In this document: one piece after another, positions 47,456-57,683 of the stretch
Numbering within the stretch: position 1 is the stretch's first letter
Layout: each line of letters begins with the position of its first letter
DNA from: Hoylesella buccalis ATCC 35310
GTDB taxonomy: Bacteria; Bacteroidota; Bacteroidia; Bacteroidales; Bacteroidaceae
DNA length: 64,000 nt
Assembly: GCF_025151385.1 (NCBI RefSeq)
Contig: NZ_CP102287.1
Coordinates: forward strand, 248,001 to 312,000
Direction: 5' to 3'
Made by a program: the position numbers and the translations under genes
The notes under the pieces: generated by a model
The model's database searches: none
Seen by the model: only the letters and a program-made list of their open reading frames with translations
Told to the model about the DNA's origin: nothing

Positions 47456-48547
47456 TTATTTCTGTGTATAAAACTTATAAACAGTCTTTTGCTTATATTC
47501 TTGGTTAGGTTTCAATACCACTGATGGGAAATAAGGATGGTTAGGTGAATCAGGGAAATGTTGCGCCTCGAAACACACGGCACTGCGGCGTGGGAAAGTG
47601 GCACCATGCTGCCCTTTGTATCCGTCTGCCCAGTTGTCAGTGTACAATTGTACGCCTGGTTCGGTGGTATACACTTCCATGATGCGACCGCTCGTTGGAT
47701 CGGTCAATCTGGCTGCAAAGCTTAGTTCACCTTCTTCTTTCTTGTTCAACACGAAGCAATGATCATATCCGGCACCATTTTTAATTTGCACGTCGTCTGC
47801 TTCTATGTCTTGACCGATGGACTTAGGCTGACGGAAGTCAAATGGTGTTCCTTCTACAAATCGAATTTCACCCGTGGGAATGGAGGTATCATCGATTGGA
47901 ATATAATAATCTGCATTGATTTCGCAAATCTGGTTTTCTATTGTAGGAGTAGGATTTGCGATGCCTGGCAGTGAGAAAAAGCCATGGCTGGTGAGGTTGA
48001 TAATTGTCTTTTTATTGGTGGTCGACATGTATTCTATCGACAGTTCGTTATCATCATTGAACGAATACACAACCGTTGTCCTTAATTCTCCTGAAAAGCC
48101 TTCTTCGCCATAAGGGCTTACATATTTAAGAACCAGGGTTTGATCGTCCATCTGAAGGGCATCCCAAACTCGGGCATTGAACCCTTTGTTGCCACCATGA
48201 AGGCAATTTGGACCATTGTTGATGGGCAAGTTATATTCCTTGCCATGCAAATGAAATTTACCTTTTGCGATGCGATTACCATATCGGCCAATCAAAGTAG
48301 ACAGGTAAGGTTCAGGTGAATCAATGACATCCTGGATGTTGTCGTGACCTTGAATGACGTTGGCGAGTTTGCCCTCTTTGTCAGGAACCATGATGGCAAC
48401 GATGGCACCACCGTAGTTGGTGATGGCTACTTCGTTTCCAACATTATTTTTGAGAATATAAAGATCTGTATTTTTTCCGTCGATGGTGGTTTGAAAATCC
48501 TTGGACTTCAATCCACAGAGGTTTTCTGTTTCTGTTGTGTTCGTCAT
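47456..48547 (-). CDS. galM: Aldose 1-epimerase (galactose mutarotase), cytoplasmic form
   Basis: A 363-residue mutarotase without a signal peptide. Catalytic features match the family: IGRYGNRIAKGKF, NNGPNCLHGGNKGF (catalytic His), INLTSHGFFSLPG (second His), PGVQLYTDNW and VCFEAQHFPDSPN (Glu). It equilibrates galactose anomers for GalK. It is the first gene of the galM-MFS pair. Its upstream region was altered by the IS1634-like insertion, which lies 77 bases away. Confidence 0.94.
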   Translation of the reverse strand: MTNTTETENLCGLKSKDFQTTIDGKNTDLYILKNNVGNEVAITNYGGAIVAIMVPDKEGKLANVIQGHDNIQDVIDSPEPYLSTLIGRYGNRIAKGKFHLHGKEYNLPINNGPNCLHGGNKGFNARVWDALQMDDQTLVLKYVSPYGEEGFSGELRTTVVYSFNDDNELSIEYMSTTNKKTIINLTSHGFFSLPGIANPTPTIENQICEINADYYIPIDDTSIPTGEIRFVEGTPFDFRQPKSIGQDIEADDVQIKNGAGYDHCFVLNKKEEGELSFAARLTDPTSGRIMEVYTTEPGVQLYTDNWADGYKGQHGATFPRRSAVCFEAQHFPDSPNHPYFPSVVLKPNQEYKQKTVYKFYTQK

Positions 48548-48623
48548 AAAAATAAGTTTTTAGTTACTTGATGCTTTTGCAAAGTAACTGAAAAAAAATG
48601 AATATGACAAACTTAAGTCATAA

Positions 48624-48741
48624 AAAAACATTGACTTTTGGTGTTAAAATCTATTAAAGTATCATTGTTTGAGAAAGGTCAATAAATCGGCTACCACATA
48701 ACTACTTCCACCGATGAAAATGAAATCCTGCGCATCTGCGT
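48624..48741. repeat. 118-bp direct repeat, left copy (target duplication)
   Basis: Identical as far as I can read to 51782-51899. It includes the last 26 codons of folC, its stop and the downstream 38 bases. It marks the left boundary of the IS1634-like element. Confidence 0.9.
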
Positions 48742-48846
48742 CCTGACTTCGTCACTCAAAAAACATGTATTTTATAACTGGTTGATAAACACTATTTTGT
48801 ATCTTTGTGTCATCTAATATTGGGTGACACGAAAGATATTTTAACT

Positions 48847-50072
48847 ATGTTTGTCCGCAAAAAGAAATATCCATCTGGCAATATCGGAGTTATCGTTGTT
48901 GAGAAAATTGGAGGCAAAATGAAGGAACTTGCCACAATTGGAGTAGCCTATAATGAAGGTGAGGTTGAAAATCTTGTCATTGAAGCAAAAGAATGGATTT
49001 CCAGAGAGAATTCACGCCGCCAGCCCCAGCTTGATCTATTCGGCGAGGAACGTGAGGCCTGTGACCATGAGCGTGAAGAAGTCCGCCGTGTCCTGTCCAA
49101 TGTCAGCAATATCTTTCTCAACGGATGCGACTTGATATTAGACCGCACGTTTGACAGGATTGGTTTCAATCGGATTGACGATGATGTATTCCGCAAGCTT
49201 GTTAAGGCTCGTTTGGCATATCCAACAAGCAAAGCTGCCACGGTGGAATACCTTAAAAACCACTTTGACGAAGATATGGATCTCTCAAAAATCTATCGCT
49301 ATCTTGACAAGCTTAGCGACCATCAGCACGAAATCGTACAGGACATAAGCGTGCAACATACAGCTAAACTGTTCGGTGGAAATATCGGTGTGTTATTCTA
49401 TGATGTTACCACACTTTACTTTGAAGCGGATTATGAGGACGAATTACGCAAGACAGGTTTCTCGAAAGAGGGACGTCACAGTAATCCTCAAATCATACTT
49501 GGACTGCTTGTCAGCCTTGGTGGCTATCCGCTTGCCTATTGCATCCATGAAGGCAACAAATATGAGGGTCATACGATGCTGCCGACGATAAACGAGTTTG
49601 TAAGCAAATACGGATTGGAAAACTTCGTTGTAGTGGCAGATTCTGGTCTGATGAACAATGCCAACATAGCGGAACTTGAATCGCACGGCTACAAGTATAT
49701 AATAGGTGCGAAGATAAAGAATGAAAGTCAAGAGGTCAAGAACTGGATACTGGAACAGCCCAAGCGCGACTGCCAGATGGTTGAATATGACAAAGGAGGC
49801 GGACGTCGTCTCTTGGTCGGCTATACAGATGACCGTGCTAAGAAAGATGCCTATAACCGGGAAAAGGGAATACGCAGGTTGGAAAAGGCTTACAAGCATG
49901 GTGCGCTCACGAAAGGCAACATCAACAAGAGAGGTTACAATAAGTTCTTATCCATGGATGGTGAAGTGAAAGTCGCCATCAATTATGACCGTGTTGCCGA
50001 CGACTCCAAATGGGACGGCCTAAAGGGATATCTCACCAATACGGATATACCAATACAGGACATATACACGGC
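48847..50072 (+). pseudogene. IS1634-like transposase, N-terminal part
   Basis: The 5' part of an IS1634-family transposase: MFVRKKKYPSGNIGVIVVEK, then LLVSLGGYPLAYCIHEGN and FVVVADSGLMNNANIAEL, which contain catalytic aspartates. The frame is cut by the IS4-family element after IQDIYTA and then reads a short way into it. With the insertion removed the protein continues AYHNLWHVERAFRIAKSKIE. The C-terminal part at 51441-51771 contains the missing glutamate. Confidence 0.88.
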
Positions 50073-51431
50073 CACTACTGTCCACGAAAATCTTTTAATA
50101 ATCTCTTGAAACGCCTATAAATACAAGCTTGTAGGAGATAAAATAGACTCCCTACTTTTTGAAAAGAGTATCTTTGCCACAAATTACAATTTGAAAGCAG
50201 ATACTTATGAACAAAGGTCGATACGTATTTTCACAGCTGTGCGACTTTCTGCCGACAGACCATTTCAAATGGTTGATAAAAAAGTATGAAGGTAATAAAT
50301 ATGTGAAGAGTTTCACTTGTTGGAATCATCTGATGGTTCTTCTATTTGGTCAGTTGTCTAATCGTGAGGGATTACGAGACCTTATTGTAACCATCACTCC
50401 GTTCAAGTCAGCGTTCCACCATCTTGGTTTTGGAAAGAATGTCAGTAGAAGCAATTTGAGCAAGGCCAATGAAATACGCGAAGTCAAGATATTCCAAGAG
50501 TTTGCAGACAAGATGGTTTCCATAGCAAGAGAGAAACGAGGAGTCGTCAAGGACTTCTTCATATCGAACAATGTCTATGCGTTTGACTCCTCAACAATAT
50601 CATTGTGCCTTTCTGTATACTGGTGGACTAAACTGCATCATGGGAAAGGAGGAGTGAAATTGCATGAACTGTATGACGTGAAGACAGACATTCCGACATT
50701 TTCTGTCATTACAGACGCTTCAGTTCACGATTCTCAAGTGATGGAGCTAATTCCCTATGAGAAAGAGAGTTTCTATATATTTGACAGAGCGTATATGGCA
50801 ACTAGGAAACTTTATATAATAGAAGGAGCAGAAGCTTACTTTGTCGTGAGAGAGAAGCATAAAATGCCGTTTGAGGTCATAGAGGATAAAGAATACAACA
50901 ACCCTTCATCTGGAATTATGGCTGACCAAATTATACGTTTCAAGGGATACAAGACTAAGAAGCAATATCCAAATAAACTTCGACGAGTGGTATTCTATGA
51001 CTATGATGGTAATAGGACATTTGTATTTTACACGAACAATTTTGAAATTACAGCGGAACAGGTTGCTATGCTTTACAAATACAGATGGAGAGTAGAACTG
51101 TTCTTCAAATGGCTGAAGCAACATCTGCGCATCAAAGAGTTTTATGGAACCTCGGAGAATGCTGTAAAAATACAAATCTATGCAGCTATCATTGCATATT
51201 GTCTTGTCGTTATCGTACAAGAATGTATGGGGCTAAAGCTTCAAACCTATGATGTTCTAAGAATTTTAAGCACGGCATTGTTGACAAAAATGCCATTGTG
51301 TGACTTGCTCATTGAACAGAAAGAGGAAGAATTTACTGAAGGAAAAAACCTGCAGCTCTGCCTCAATTTTGATGGGTAACTATCAATTTGTTACTTTTTG
51401 AAATGTTAAAGGGTTTTCGTGGACAGTAGTG
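50073..51431 (+). mobile_element. IS4-family insertion sequence, copy 2 (1359 bp)
   Basis: Same element as 1810-3167, in the opposite orientation. The inverted ends begin CACTACTGTCCACGAAAA. The 9-bp target duplication is ATACACGGC (50064-50072 and 51432-51440), inside the IS1634-like transposase gene. The transposase protein is identical. In the stretch upstream of the gene I see one extra T. Confidence 0.95.
50207..51379 (+). CDS. IS4-family transposase (DUF4372-type N-terminus), second copy
   Basis: A 390-residue DDE transposase, residue for residue the same as the one at 1862-3034, including FDSSTISL, FDRAYM and the YKYRWRVELFFKWLK signature. It is intact. A TATCTTTG -7 box at 50169-50176, inside the element, probably drives it. 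Its presence in two unrelated sites with perfect 9-bp duplications shows recent movement. Confidence 0.95.
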   Translation: MNKGRYVFSQLCDFLPTDHFKWLIKKYEGNKYVKSFTCWNHLMVLLFGQLSNREGLRDLIVTITPFKSAFHHLGFGKNVSRSNLSKANEIREVKIFQEFADKMVSIAREKRGVVKDFFISNNVYAFDSSTISLCLSVYWWTKLHHGKGGVKLHELYDVKTDIPTFSVITDASVHDSQVMELIPYEKESFYIFDRAYMATRKLYIIEGAEAYFVVREKHKMPFEVIEDKEYNNPSSGIMADQIIRFKGYKTKKQYPNKLRRVVFYDYDGNRTFVFYTNNFEITAEQVAMLYKYRWRVELFFKWLKQHLRIKEFYGTSENAVKIQIYAAIIAYCLVVIVQECMGLKLQTYDVLRILSTALLTKMPLCDLLIEQKEEEFTEGKNLQLCLNFDG

Positions 51432-51440
51432 ATACACGGC

Positions 51441-51771
51441 ATATCACAACCTTTGGCATGTGGAACGAGCCTTCCGCATAGCCAAATCAAAGATAGAGAT
51501 ACGTCCCATGTTTCACTTTACGCGCAAACGAATCGAGGCTCATATATGCATCTGCTTCGTGGCTTTGAAAGTATACAAGGAATTGGAGCGTATGTTGAAA
51601 GTCTCAGAGATTAAGATGAGCATAGACAAGGTGCTTGCATTGGCAAAGACCATTACAACGATACAAATCAAGCTACCTCTGAACAAGGAGGTTTATACGC
51701 AGACTATGCTGATGGCAAGACATCAGAGAATAGCTAAACTCTTTGACGAAGATTTTTGGGTGACACGATGA
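51441..51771 (+). pseudogene. IS1634-like transposase, C-terminal part
   Basis: The 3' part of the interrupted transposase: YHNLWHVERAFRIAKSKIEI, then RPMFHFTRKRIEAHICICFV. The E in HVERAFR is the expected third catalytic residue of the DDE set. It ends FWVTR and stops ten bases before the right end of the outer element. Confidence 0.85.
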
Positions 51772-51781
51772 CGAAGTCAGG

Positions 51782-51899
51782 AAAAACATTGACTTTTGGT
51801 GTTAAAATCTATTAAAGTATCATTGTTTGAGAAAGGTCAATAAATCGGCTACCACATAACTACTTCCACCGATGAAAATGAAATCCTGCGCATCTGCGT
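51782..51899. repeat. 118-bp direct repeat, right copy (target duplication)
   Basis: Second copy of 48624-48741. This copy belongs to the complete folC gene, whose stop codon is at 51820-51822. Confidence 0.9.
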
Positions 51900-53115
51900 C
51901 ATGCATGGCTGCTTGGTATGCATCCTTCACGGTTGGGAACGCTTTTCCATGAAGATGGTTTTCACGCCCTAATTGTGCTACTTTTTCAACAGGAAAAGCG
52001 CGTTGACATGCAGGTTGTGTCCAATAGTATTGTGCATTCTGGGGCAACATTTGCATGATAGTCGACAGGTCTTTATCGTCCACCATACCGAATACGATTC
52101 TCATTTGCGCACAATCTTGTTGCGCCAATTGTTGGCTCAGATAGGTCCATCCGCCAACATTGTGTCCCGTGTCACAATAGGTTGCCGGCGACTTTTGAAT
52201 GCATTGCCATCTTCCCAGCAGTCCGGTGGTGGTCGAAACCTGTTTGAAGCCTTGGTGAATACTGTTGTCTGACAACTTGATGAGGTCGTAGTTCTTCAGC
52301 ACTTTCACTGCATTCAAGACGGTGTTGGTGTTTTTGTCTTGATAATTTCCCATCAAGTCACCATGAATTTCTCCGAACGACTGCGTTTTATAGATTCTTT
52401 CTTGCAACGCATTATCATACCTGGAGGCGATGATTTCATTGTTATCTTCAGCGAAAATAAGGGGAGCTTCATGTTGGTTTGCAACTTCTTCAAACACGTT
52501 TTTCGTCTCTGCCGTTGTCTCACCCACCACCACTGGAATGTGGTTTTTGATGATGCCGGCTTTTTCTTTGGCGATTAATGGCAGCGTGTTACCCAGAAAC
52601 TGGGTATGATCCAGACTGATGTTGGTAATGATGGATAGGAAAGGGGTGATGATATTGGTACAATCGAGCCTACCTCCCAGTCCCACTTCTATAACCGCAA
52701 CATCGATTTTCTGCTCTGCAAAATATGTAAATGCCAGTGCTGTTGTCAGTTCAAAGAATGAGGGATGAAGGGGTTCAAAGAAACTTCTTTCTTCTTCTAC
52801 AAATCTGATAACGCGTTCTTGGTCGATGCATTTGCCGTTGACGCGTATGCGTTCCCTGAAATCAATGAGGTGAGGAGAGGTGTAAAGTCCTACTTTATAC
52901 CCTTCTGCTTGCAGAATCGAGGCTAATGTATGCGAGCACGATCCCTTGCCATTGGTGCCTGCTACATGAATGGTCTTATATTGTCTGTGTGGATGATTAA
53001 AATGCTCATCCAATGCCAATGTGTTTGTTAAGCCTTCTTTGTAGGCCGATGCGCCCACATTTTCAAACACAGGGGTTGCGTGAAAAAGGTAATCAATCGT
53101 TTCTTCGTATGTCAT
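51820..53115 (-). CDS. folC: Folylpolyglutamate synthase / dihydrofolate synthase
   Basis: A 431-residue Mur-ligase-type enzyme that adds glutamate to folate (and, in bifunctional forms, makes dihydrofolate). The ATP loop is HVAGTNGKGSCSHTLAS (about residues 51-67). Further stretches are FFELTTALAFTYFAEQKIDV, EVGLGGRLDCTNI (about 143-155), NISLDHTQFLGNTL and YCDTGHNVGGW. The end FIFIGGSSYVVADLLTFLKQ is duplicated at 48624-48741 by the IS insertion. It lies downstream of dnaJ and is separated from it by a terminator. Confidence 0.95.
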   Translation of the reverse strand: MTYEETIDYLFHATPVFENVGASAYKEGLTNTLALDEHFNHPHRQYKTIHVAGTNGKGSCSHTLASILQAEGYKVGLYTSPHLIDFRERIRVNGKCIDQERVIRFVEEERSFFEPLHPSFFELTTALAFTYFAEQKIDVAVIEVGLGGRLDCTNIITPFLSIITNISLDHTQFLGNTLPLIAKEKAGIIKNHIPVVVGETTAETKNVFEEVANQHEAPLIFAEDNNEIIASRYDNALQERIYKTQSFGEIHGDLMGNYQDKNTNTVLNAVKVLKNYDLIKLSDNSIHQGFKQVSTTTGLLGRWQCIQKSPATYCDTGHNVGGWTYLSQQLAQQDCAQMRIVFGMVDDKDLSTIMQMLPQNAQYYWTQPACQRAFPVEKVAQLGRENHLHGKAFPTVKDAYQAAMHDADAQDFIFIGGSSYVVADLLTFLKQ

Positions 53116-53132
53116 CTTAAACGATAAAAAAT

Positions 53133-53157
53133 GCAGTTGATGATAGCCATCAACTGC
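53133..53157 (-). terminator. Intrinsic terminator after dnaJ
   Basis: A GCAGTTGATG / CATCAACTGC stem with a five-base loop is followed by ATTTTTTATC on the minus strand. Confidence 0.88.
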
Positions 53158-53166
53158 GAGTTTAAC

Positions 53167-54333
53167 TTAATCAAAATAATTTCTGAACTTCTTGAAGATA
53201 GACCGTTTGGTCACATTGTCGCCTTTGAAATTATCATTGTTGCGCAAATTCTCCAGCATGTTCTTTTCCTCACGACTCAAAGTCTTTGGTACGAAGACGC
53301 TGATGTGCACCACCAAGTCACCTTTTCCGCTGCCATATCCTTGCACGGCGGGCAATCCCTTGCCTCTCAGGCGCAATGTCTTCCCAGGTTGTGTACCAGC
53401 ATCAATCTTGATTCTAACCCGCGTTCCTTCCAGTGTGGGTATCTCTACGTCTCCTCCGAGGGCCGCAGTTGGGAAGTCAAGCAGCAGGTTGTAAACGATG
53501 TCCTGACCATCACGAATGAAAGTATCGTTTTCCTCTTCTTCGATGTACACCTGGATATTCCCGCTGATACCGTTTCGTTGGCCTGCGTTACCCTTGCCCG
53601 GAACGTTCACGACCATGCCTTCTGCCACGCCTGCCGGTATTTTAATCTCAACGATTTCCTCGCCTTTTACCACTCCGGTGCCATGACACTGATGGCATTT
53701 GTCTTTGATGACGGTGCCTTCTCCGTGACAGGTTGGACATTCCGTTTGTGTTTGCATCATGCCCAGCATGGTTCTTACCGTCTTGACTACAACGCCACTT
53801 CCGTGACAGGTAGGGCAGGTCTCTGACTTACTTCCGTTTTCTGCACCGCTACCATGACAGTGCGTACAGGTAACATCCTTTTTTACTTTGAACTTTTTGG
53901 TAACTCCGGTCGCAATTTCTTGTAGCGAGAGTTTCACTTTCAGCCGCAGGTCTGAACCTCTGTATTGAGGTCGTTGCCTACTGCCTTCGCCACCAAATCC
54001 ACTGAATCCACCAAAACCTCCATGTCCGCCAAATACATCACCGAACATAGAGAATATGTCGTCCATGGAGAATCCGCCTGTTTCTCCGAATCCTCCAAAG
54101 CCCCCTGCACCGGGAGCGTTAAAGCCAAACTGATCGTACTGTTGTCTCTTTTGTGGATCATGCAATACGTCATAGGCCTCGGCTGCTTCCTTGAACTTCT
54201 CTTCAGCTTCCTTGCTGTCGGGATTGCGGTCGGGGTGATATTTGATAGCTAGTTTGCGGTAAGCTTTCTTTATTTCGTCTTCTGAAGCGTTCTTGTTAAT
54301 GCCAAGCACTTCATAGTAATCACGTTTTGCCAT
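53167..54333 (-). CDS. dnaJ: Chaperone DnaJ
   Basis: A 388-residue type I Hsp40. The J-domain has the HPD motif in [11 protein letters not shown] (about 30-40). A Gly/Phe-rich region spans about 70-125. Four zinc repeats follow: [24 protein letters not shown] and CHQCHGTG (about 155-230). The C-terminal substrate domains complete it. It delivers unfolded proteins to DnaK and stimulates its ATPase. It follows grpE by 44 bases, so the two are cotranscribed. Confidence 0.97.
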   Translation of the reverse strand: MAKRDYYEVLGINKNASEDEIKKAYRKLAIKYHPDRNPDSKEAEEKFKEAAEAYDVLHDPQKRQQYDQFGFNAPGAGGFGGFGETGGFSMDDIFSMFGDVFGGHGGFGGFSGFGGEGSRQRPQYRGSDLRLKVKLSLQEIATGVTKKFKVKKDVTCTHCHGSGAENGSKSETCPTCHGSGVVVKTVRTMLGMMQTQTECPTCHGEGTVIKDKCHQCHGTGVVKGEEIVEIKIPAGVAEGMVVNVPGKGNAGQRNGISGNIQVYIEEEENDTFIRDGQDIVYNLLLDFPTAALGGDVEIPTLEGTRVRIKIDAGTQPGKTLRLRGKGLPAVQGYGSGKGDLVVHISVFVPKTLSREEKNMLENLRNNDNFKGDNVTKRSIFKKFRNYFD

Positions 54334-54377
54334 TTATTTAATCCTATATATACTCTCTTATATACACTGTTCCTCGT

Positions 54378-54992
54378 TTACTGGCCTACAGCCACTTTGG
54401 CATGTCTGATGACCTTTTCGTTGAGGGTGTATCCTGTTTGTACGCAGTCAACTACTTTTCCTTTTTTGTCTTCTTCCACACCAGGAACCATGGCAACGGC
54501 CTCATGAAAATCTACATCAAAATCTTTGTCCTTTGTCTCGATTTTCTTGACGCCTAAGCCCTCTAATGTGGTTTGAAGTTTCTTGAAAATCAACTCCCAA
54601 CCCTCTTCCAATGCCTGGATATCCTCTGTGTTTGCTGAATTTGCTGCTGCTCTTTCCATGTCATCAAGGATGGGCAGAATGGCCGAAACCGTTTTTTCGC
54701 TACCATTGAAAATCAATTCAGCTTTCTCTTTTTGCGTGCGCTTTTTGTAATTTTCGAACTCTGCAACAGTGCGTAGATATTTGTCTTTCAGTTCATCAAG
54801 CTCGGCTTGTGCCTTCTGAAGCGGATCTTCTTTAGTTTCTGAAGTATCTTCTACTTCTTCAGTTTCTTTCTGTTTCTCTGAAACTTCGGCGTTCGCTTCA
54901 TTGTCTACTGTAGCTTGTGTGTCTACATCACCTTCTTGATTTTTGAGAATGTCTTCTTTCGCTTGGTGCTTCAATTTATTTTTATTGCTCAT
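54378..54992 (-). CDS. grpE: Nucleotide exchange factor GrpE
   Basis: A 204-residue GrpE that drives ADP release from DnaK. An acidic disordered N-terminus of about 65 residues is followed by the long coiled coil (AQAELDELKDKYLRTVAEFE, NYKKRTQKEKAEL). The compact beta domain then reads EAVAMVPGVEEDKKGKVVDC and VQTGYTLNEKVIRHAKVAVG, the usual family end. It precedes dnaJ. No CIRCE or heat-shock box is obvious. Confidence 0.96.
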   Translation of the reverse strand: MSNKNKLKHQAKEDILKNQEGDVDTQATVDNEANAEVSEKQKETEEVEDTSETKEDPLQKAQAELDELKDKYLRTVAEFENYKKRTQKEKAELIFNGSEKTVSAILPILDDMERAAANSANTEDIQALEEGWELIFKKLQTTLEGLGVKKIETKDKDFDVDFHEAVAMVPGVEEDKKGKVVDCVQTGYTLNEKVIRHAKVAVGQ

Positions 54993-55030
54993 TTTCCTAA
55001 TAATTGATAATTCTTCTGTTATATCATAGC

Positions 55031-55066
55031 AAAAAGCTTGCCAAGTTTCAATTACTTGTCAAGCTG
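55031..55066 (-). terminator. Intrinsic terminator of the ABC-F gene
   Basis: An AGCTTGACAAG / CTTGGCAAGCT stem is followed by TTTTGC on the minus strand. It separates the ABC-F gene from grpE. Confidence 0.8.
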
Positions 55067-55111
55067 TTTTGTCTTTGTGAGATACTGCTATAGAAAGCAC
55101 ACCATTCTTTC

Positions 55112-56746
<1,635 letters not shown>

Positions 56747-56760
56747 TTATGATTTGGGTG

Positions 56761-56768
56761 CAAAGGTA
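56761..56768 (-). promoter_or_regulatory. Promoter -7 box for the ABC-F gene
   Basis: TACCTTTG on the minus strand, 33 bases before the ABC-F start, fits the TAnnTTTG pattern. Confidence 0.6.
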
Positions 56769-56827
56769 ATCATTTTTATCTACAATTTTGGTGCAACTGG
56801 CTGATAAATTACACCAGCCAGTCGTTG

Positions 56828-57649
56828 CTATTCTGCCAACTTGTATGGGGTTTTTACAGCGGCATGTGCGGCTTTTTGTGCAGTCAACGCATCTTTGGCC
56901 GTTACTTTTGCGGGGCGAAACTTCTTGCCTACACAGCTTTTCCCCGTCAGTGCTTCTGCCCATGTACATGCGGCGATGTAGCGACCTAAGCCCAAATCCA
57001 AGTGAAAACCGTCGCGGTTGAGGTGATCGCCAAGGTAGGTGGCGCGAGCGTTTTGCACAGCCGTACCAGAAGGAATGACGAAATGGATGTCGGGATGATG
57101 CTCCAAGTTTTGACGAACGGCATCGCAAATGGCGTTGTACATGGTCATTTGGTCATTGTTGTAACTCTTGAATCCTCCGTGTTTTGAATATTGAGGATAA
57201 GCCCACGTCATGTGAAAACCTATGCGCGGATTCTTGTTCGTCGCAATTGCTTTGACGTATCGGATGAGGTTTGTCTGAAAAGGTTCGTAGGTGCGATACA
57301 AACCAGCGTCGTGACTTACTTGCTGAAAGGTGATGATATCCCACTCTTCATCAATGACGATGGAGGTAAGCGTGCGCTTCTCAGATGTTGTTTTTTTGCC
57401 TTTTACAATCTTCCTGTAGCTGAAAGCCGGCTCTTGGTTCACTACTACTTTCCAGTGCGATTCAAGCCCTTGTCCGCCTCGGTAGGCATTTCCAATAATC
57501 AGTTGGTCGCCGTTCTCGGCGCAAAGTTCGTAAAGATACTGTTCAACGGCGTCTTCGGAAAAACTGTTTCCAATGGCCAACACTCTAATGGTTTTTGCTG
57601 ACAGGCTTACCGAAATCAGCAAAAGTAATGTTAATAATGCATGTTTCAT
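56828..57649 (-). CDS. DUF4886 protein (SGNH-hydrolase-like), secreted
   Basis: A 273-residue protein with a signal peptide (ALLTLLLLISVSLSA). RVLAIGNSFSEDAVEQYLYE carries the GNS of the first SGNH block with the serine in GNSFS. DIITFQQVSHDAG is the next block, and DGFHLDLGLGRYIAA has the D-x-x-H pair of the last. DUF4886 proteins of this type are found beside carbohydrate-active enzymes and probably act as esterases or deacetylases. It starts 34 bases after the GH92 gene and is likely in the same operon. Confidence 0.85.
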   Translation of the reverse strand: MKHALLTLLLLISVSLSAKTIRVLAIGNSFSEDAVEQYLYELCAENGDQLIIGNAYRGGQGLESHWKVVVNQEPAFSYRKIVKGKKTTSEKRTLTSIVIDEEWDIITFQQVSHDAGLYRTYEPFQTNLIRYVKAIATNKNPRIGFHMTWAYPQYSKHGGFKSYNNDQMTMYNAICDAVRQNLEHHPDIHFVIPSGTAVQNARATYLGDHLNRDGFHLDLGLGRYIAACTWAEALTGKSCVGKKFRPAKVTAKDALTAQKAAHAAVKTPYKLAE

Positions 57650-57683
57650 TTTTGTAATTTGATAGATAATTAATATTTAACTT

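Larger units (their letters stand above)
48742..51781 (+). mobile_element. IS1634-like insertion sequence, interrupted by an IS4-family copy
   Basis: The ends are CCTGACTTCGTCA at the left and its inverted form TGACGAAGTCAGG at the right. Without the nested IS and its 9-bp duplication the element is 1672 bp. It is flanked by an unusually long 118-bp direct repeat, as reported for IS1634/IS1549-type elements. It sits just after folC and leaves folC complete. A TATCTTTG box at 48800-48807 lies 39 bases before the transposase start. The element is now unable to make an intact transposase. Confidence 0.9.
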
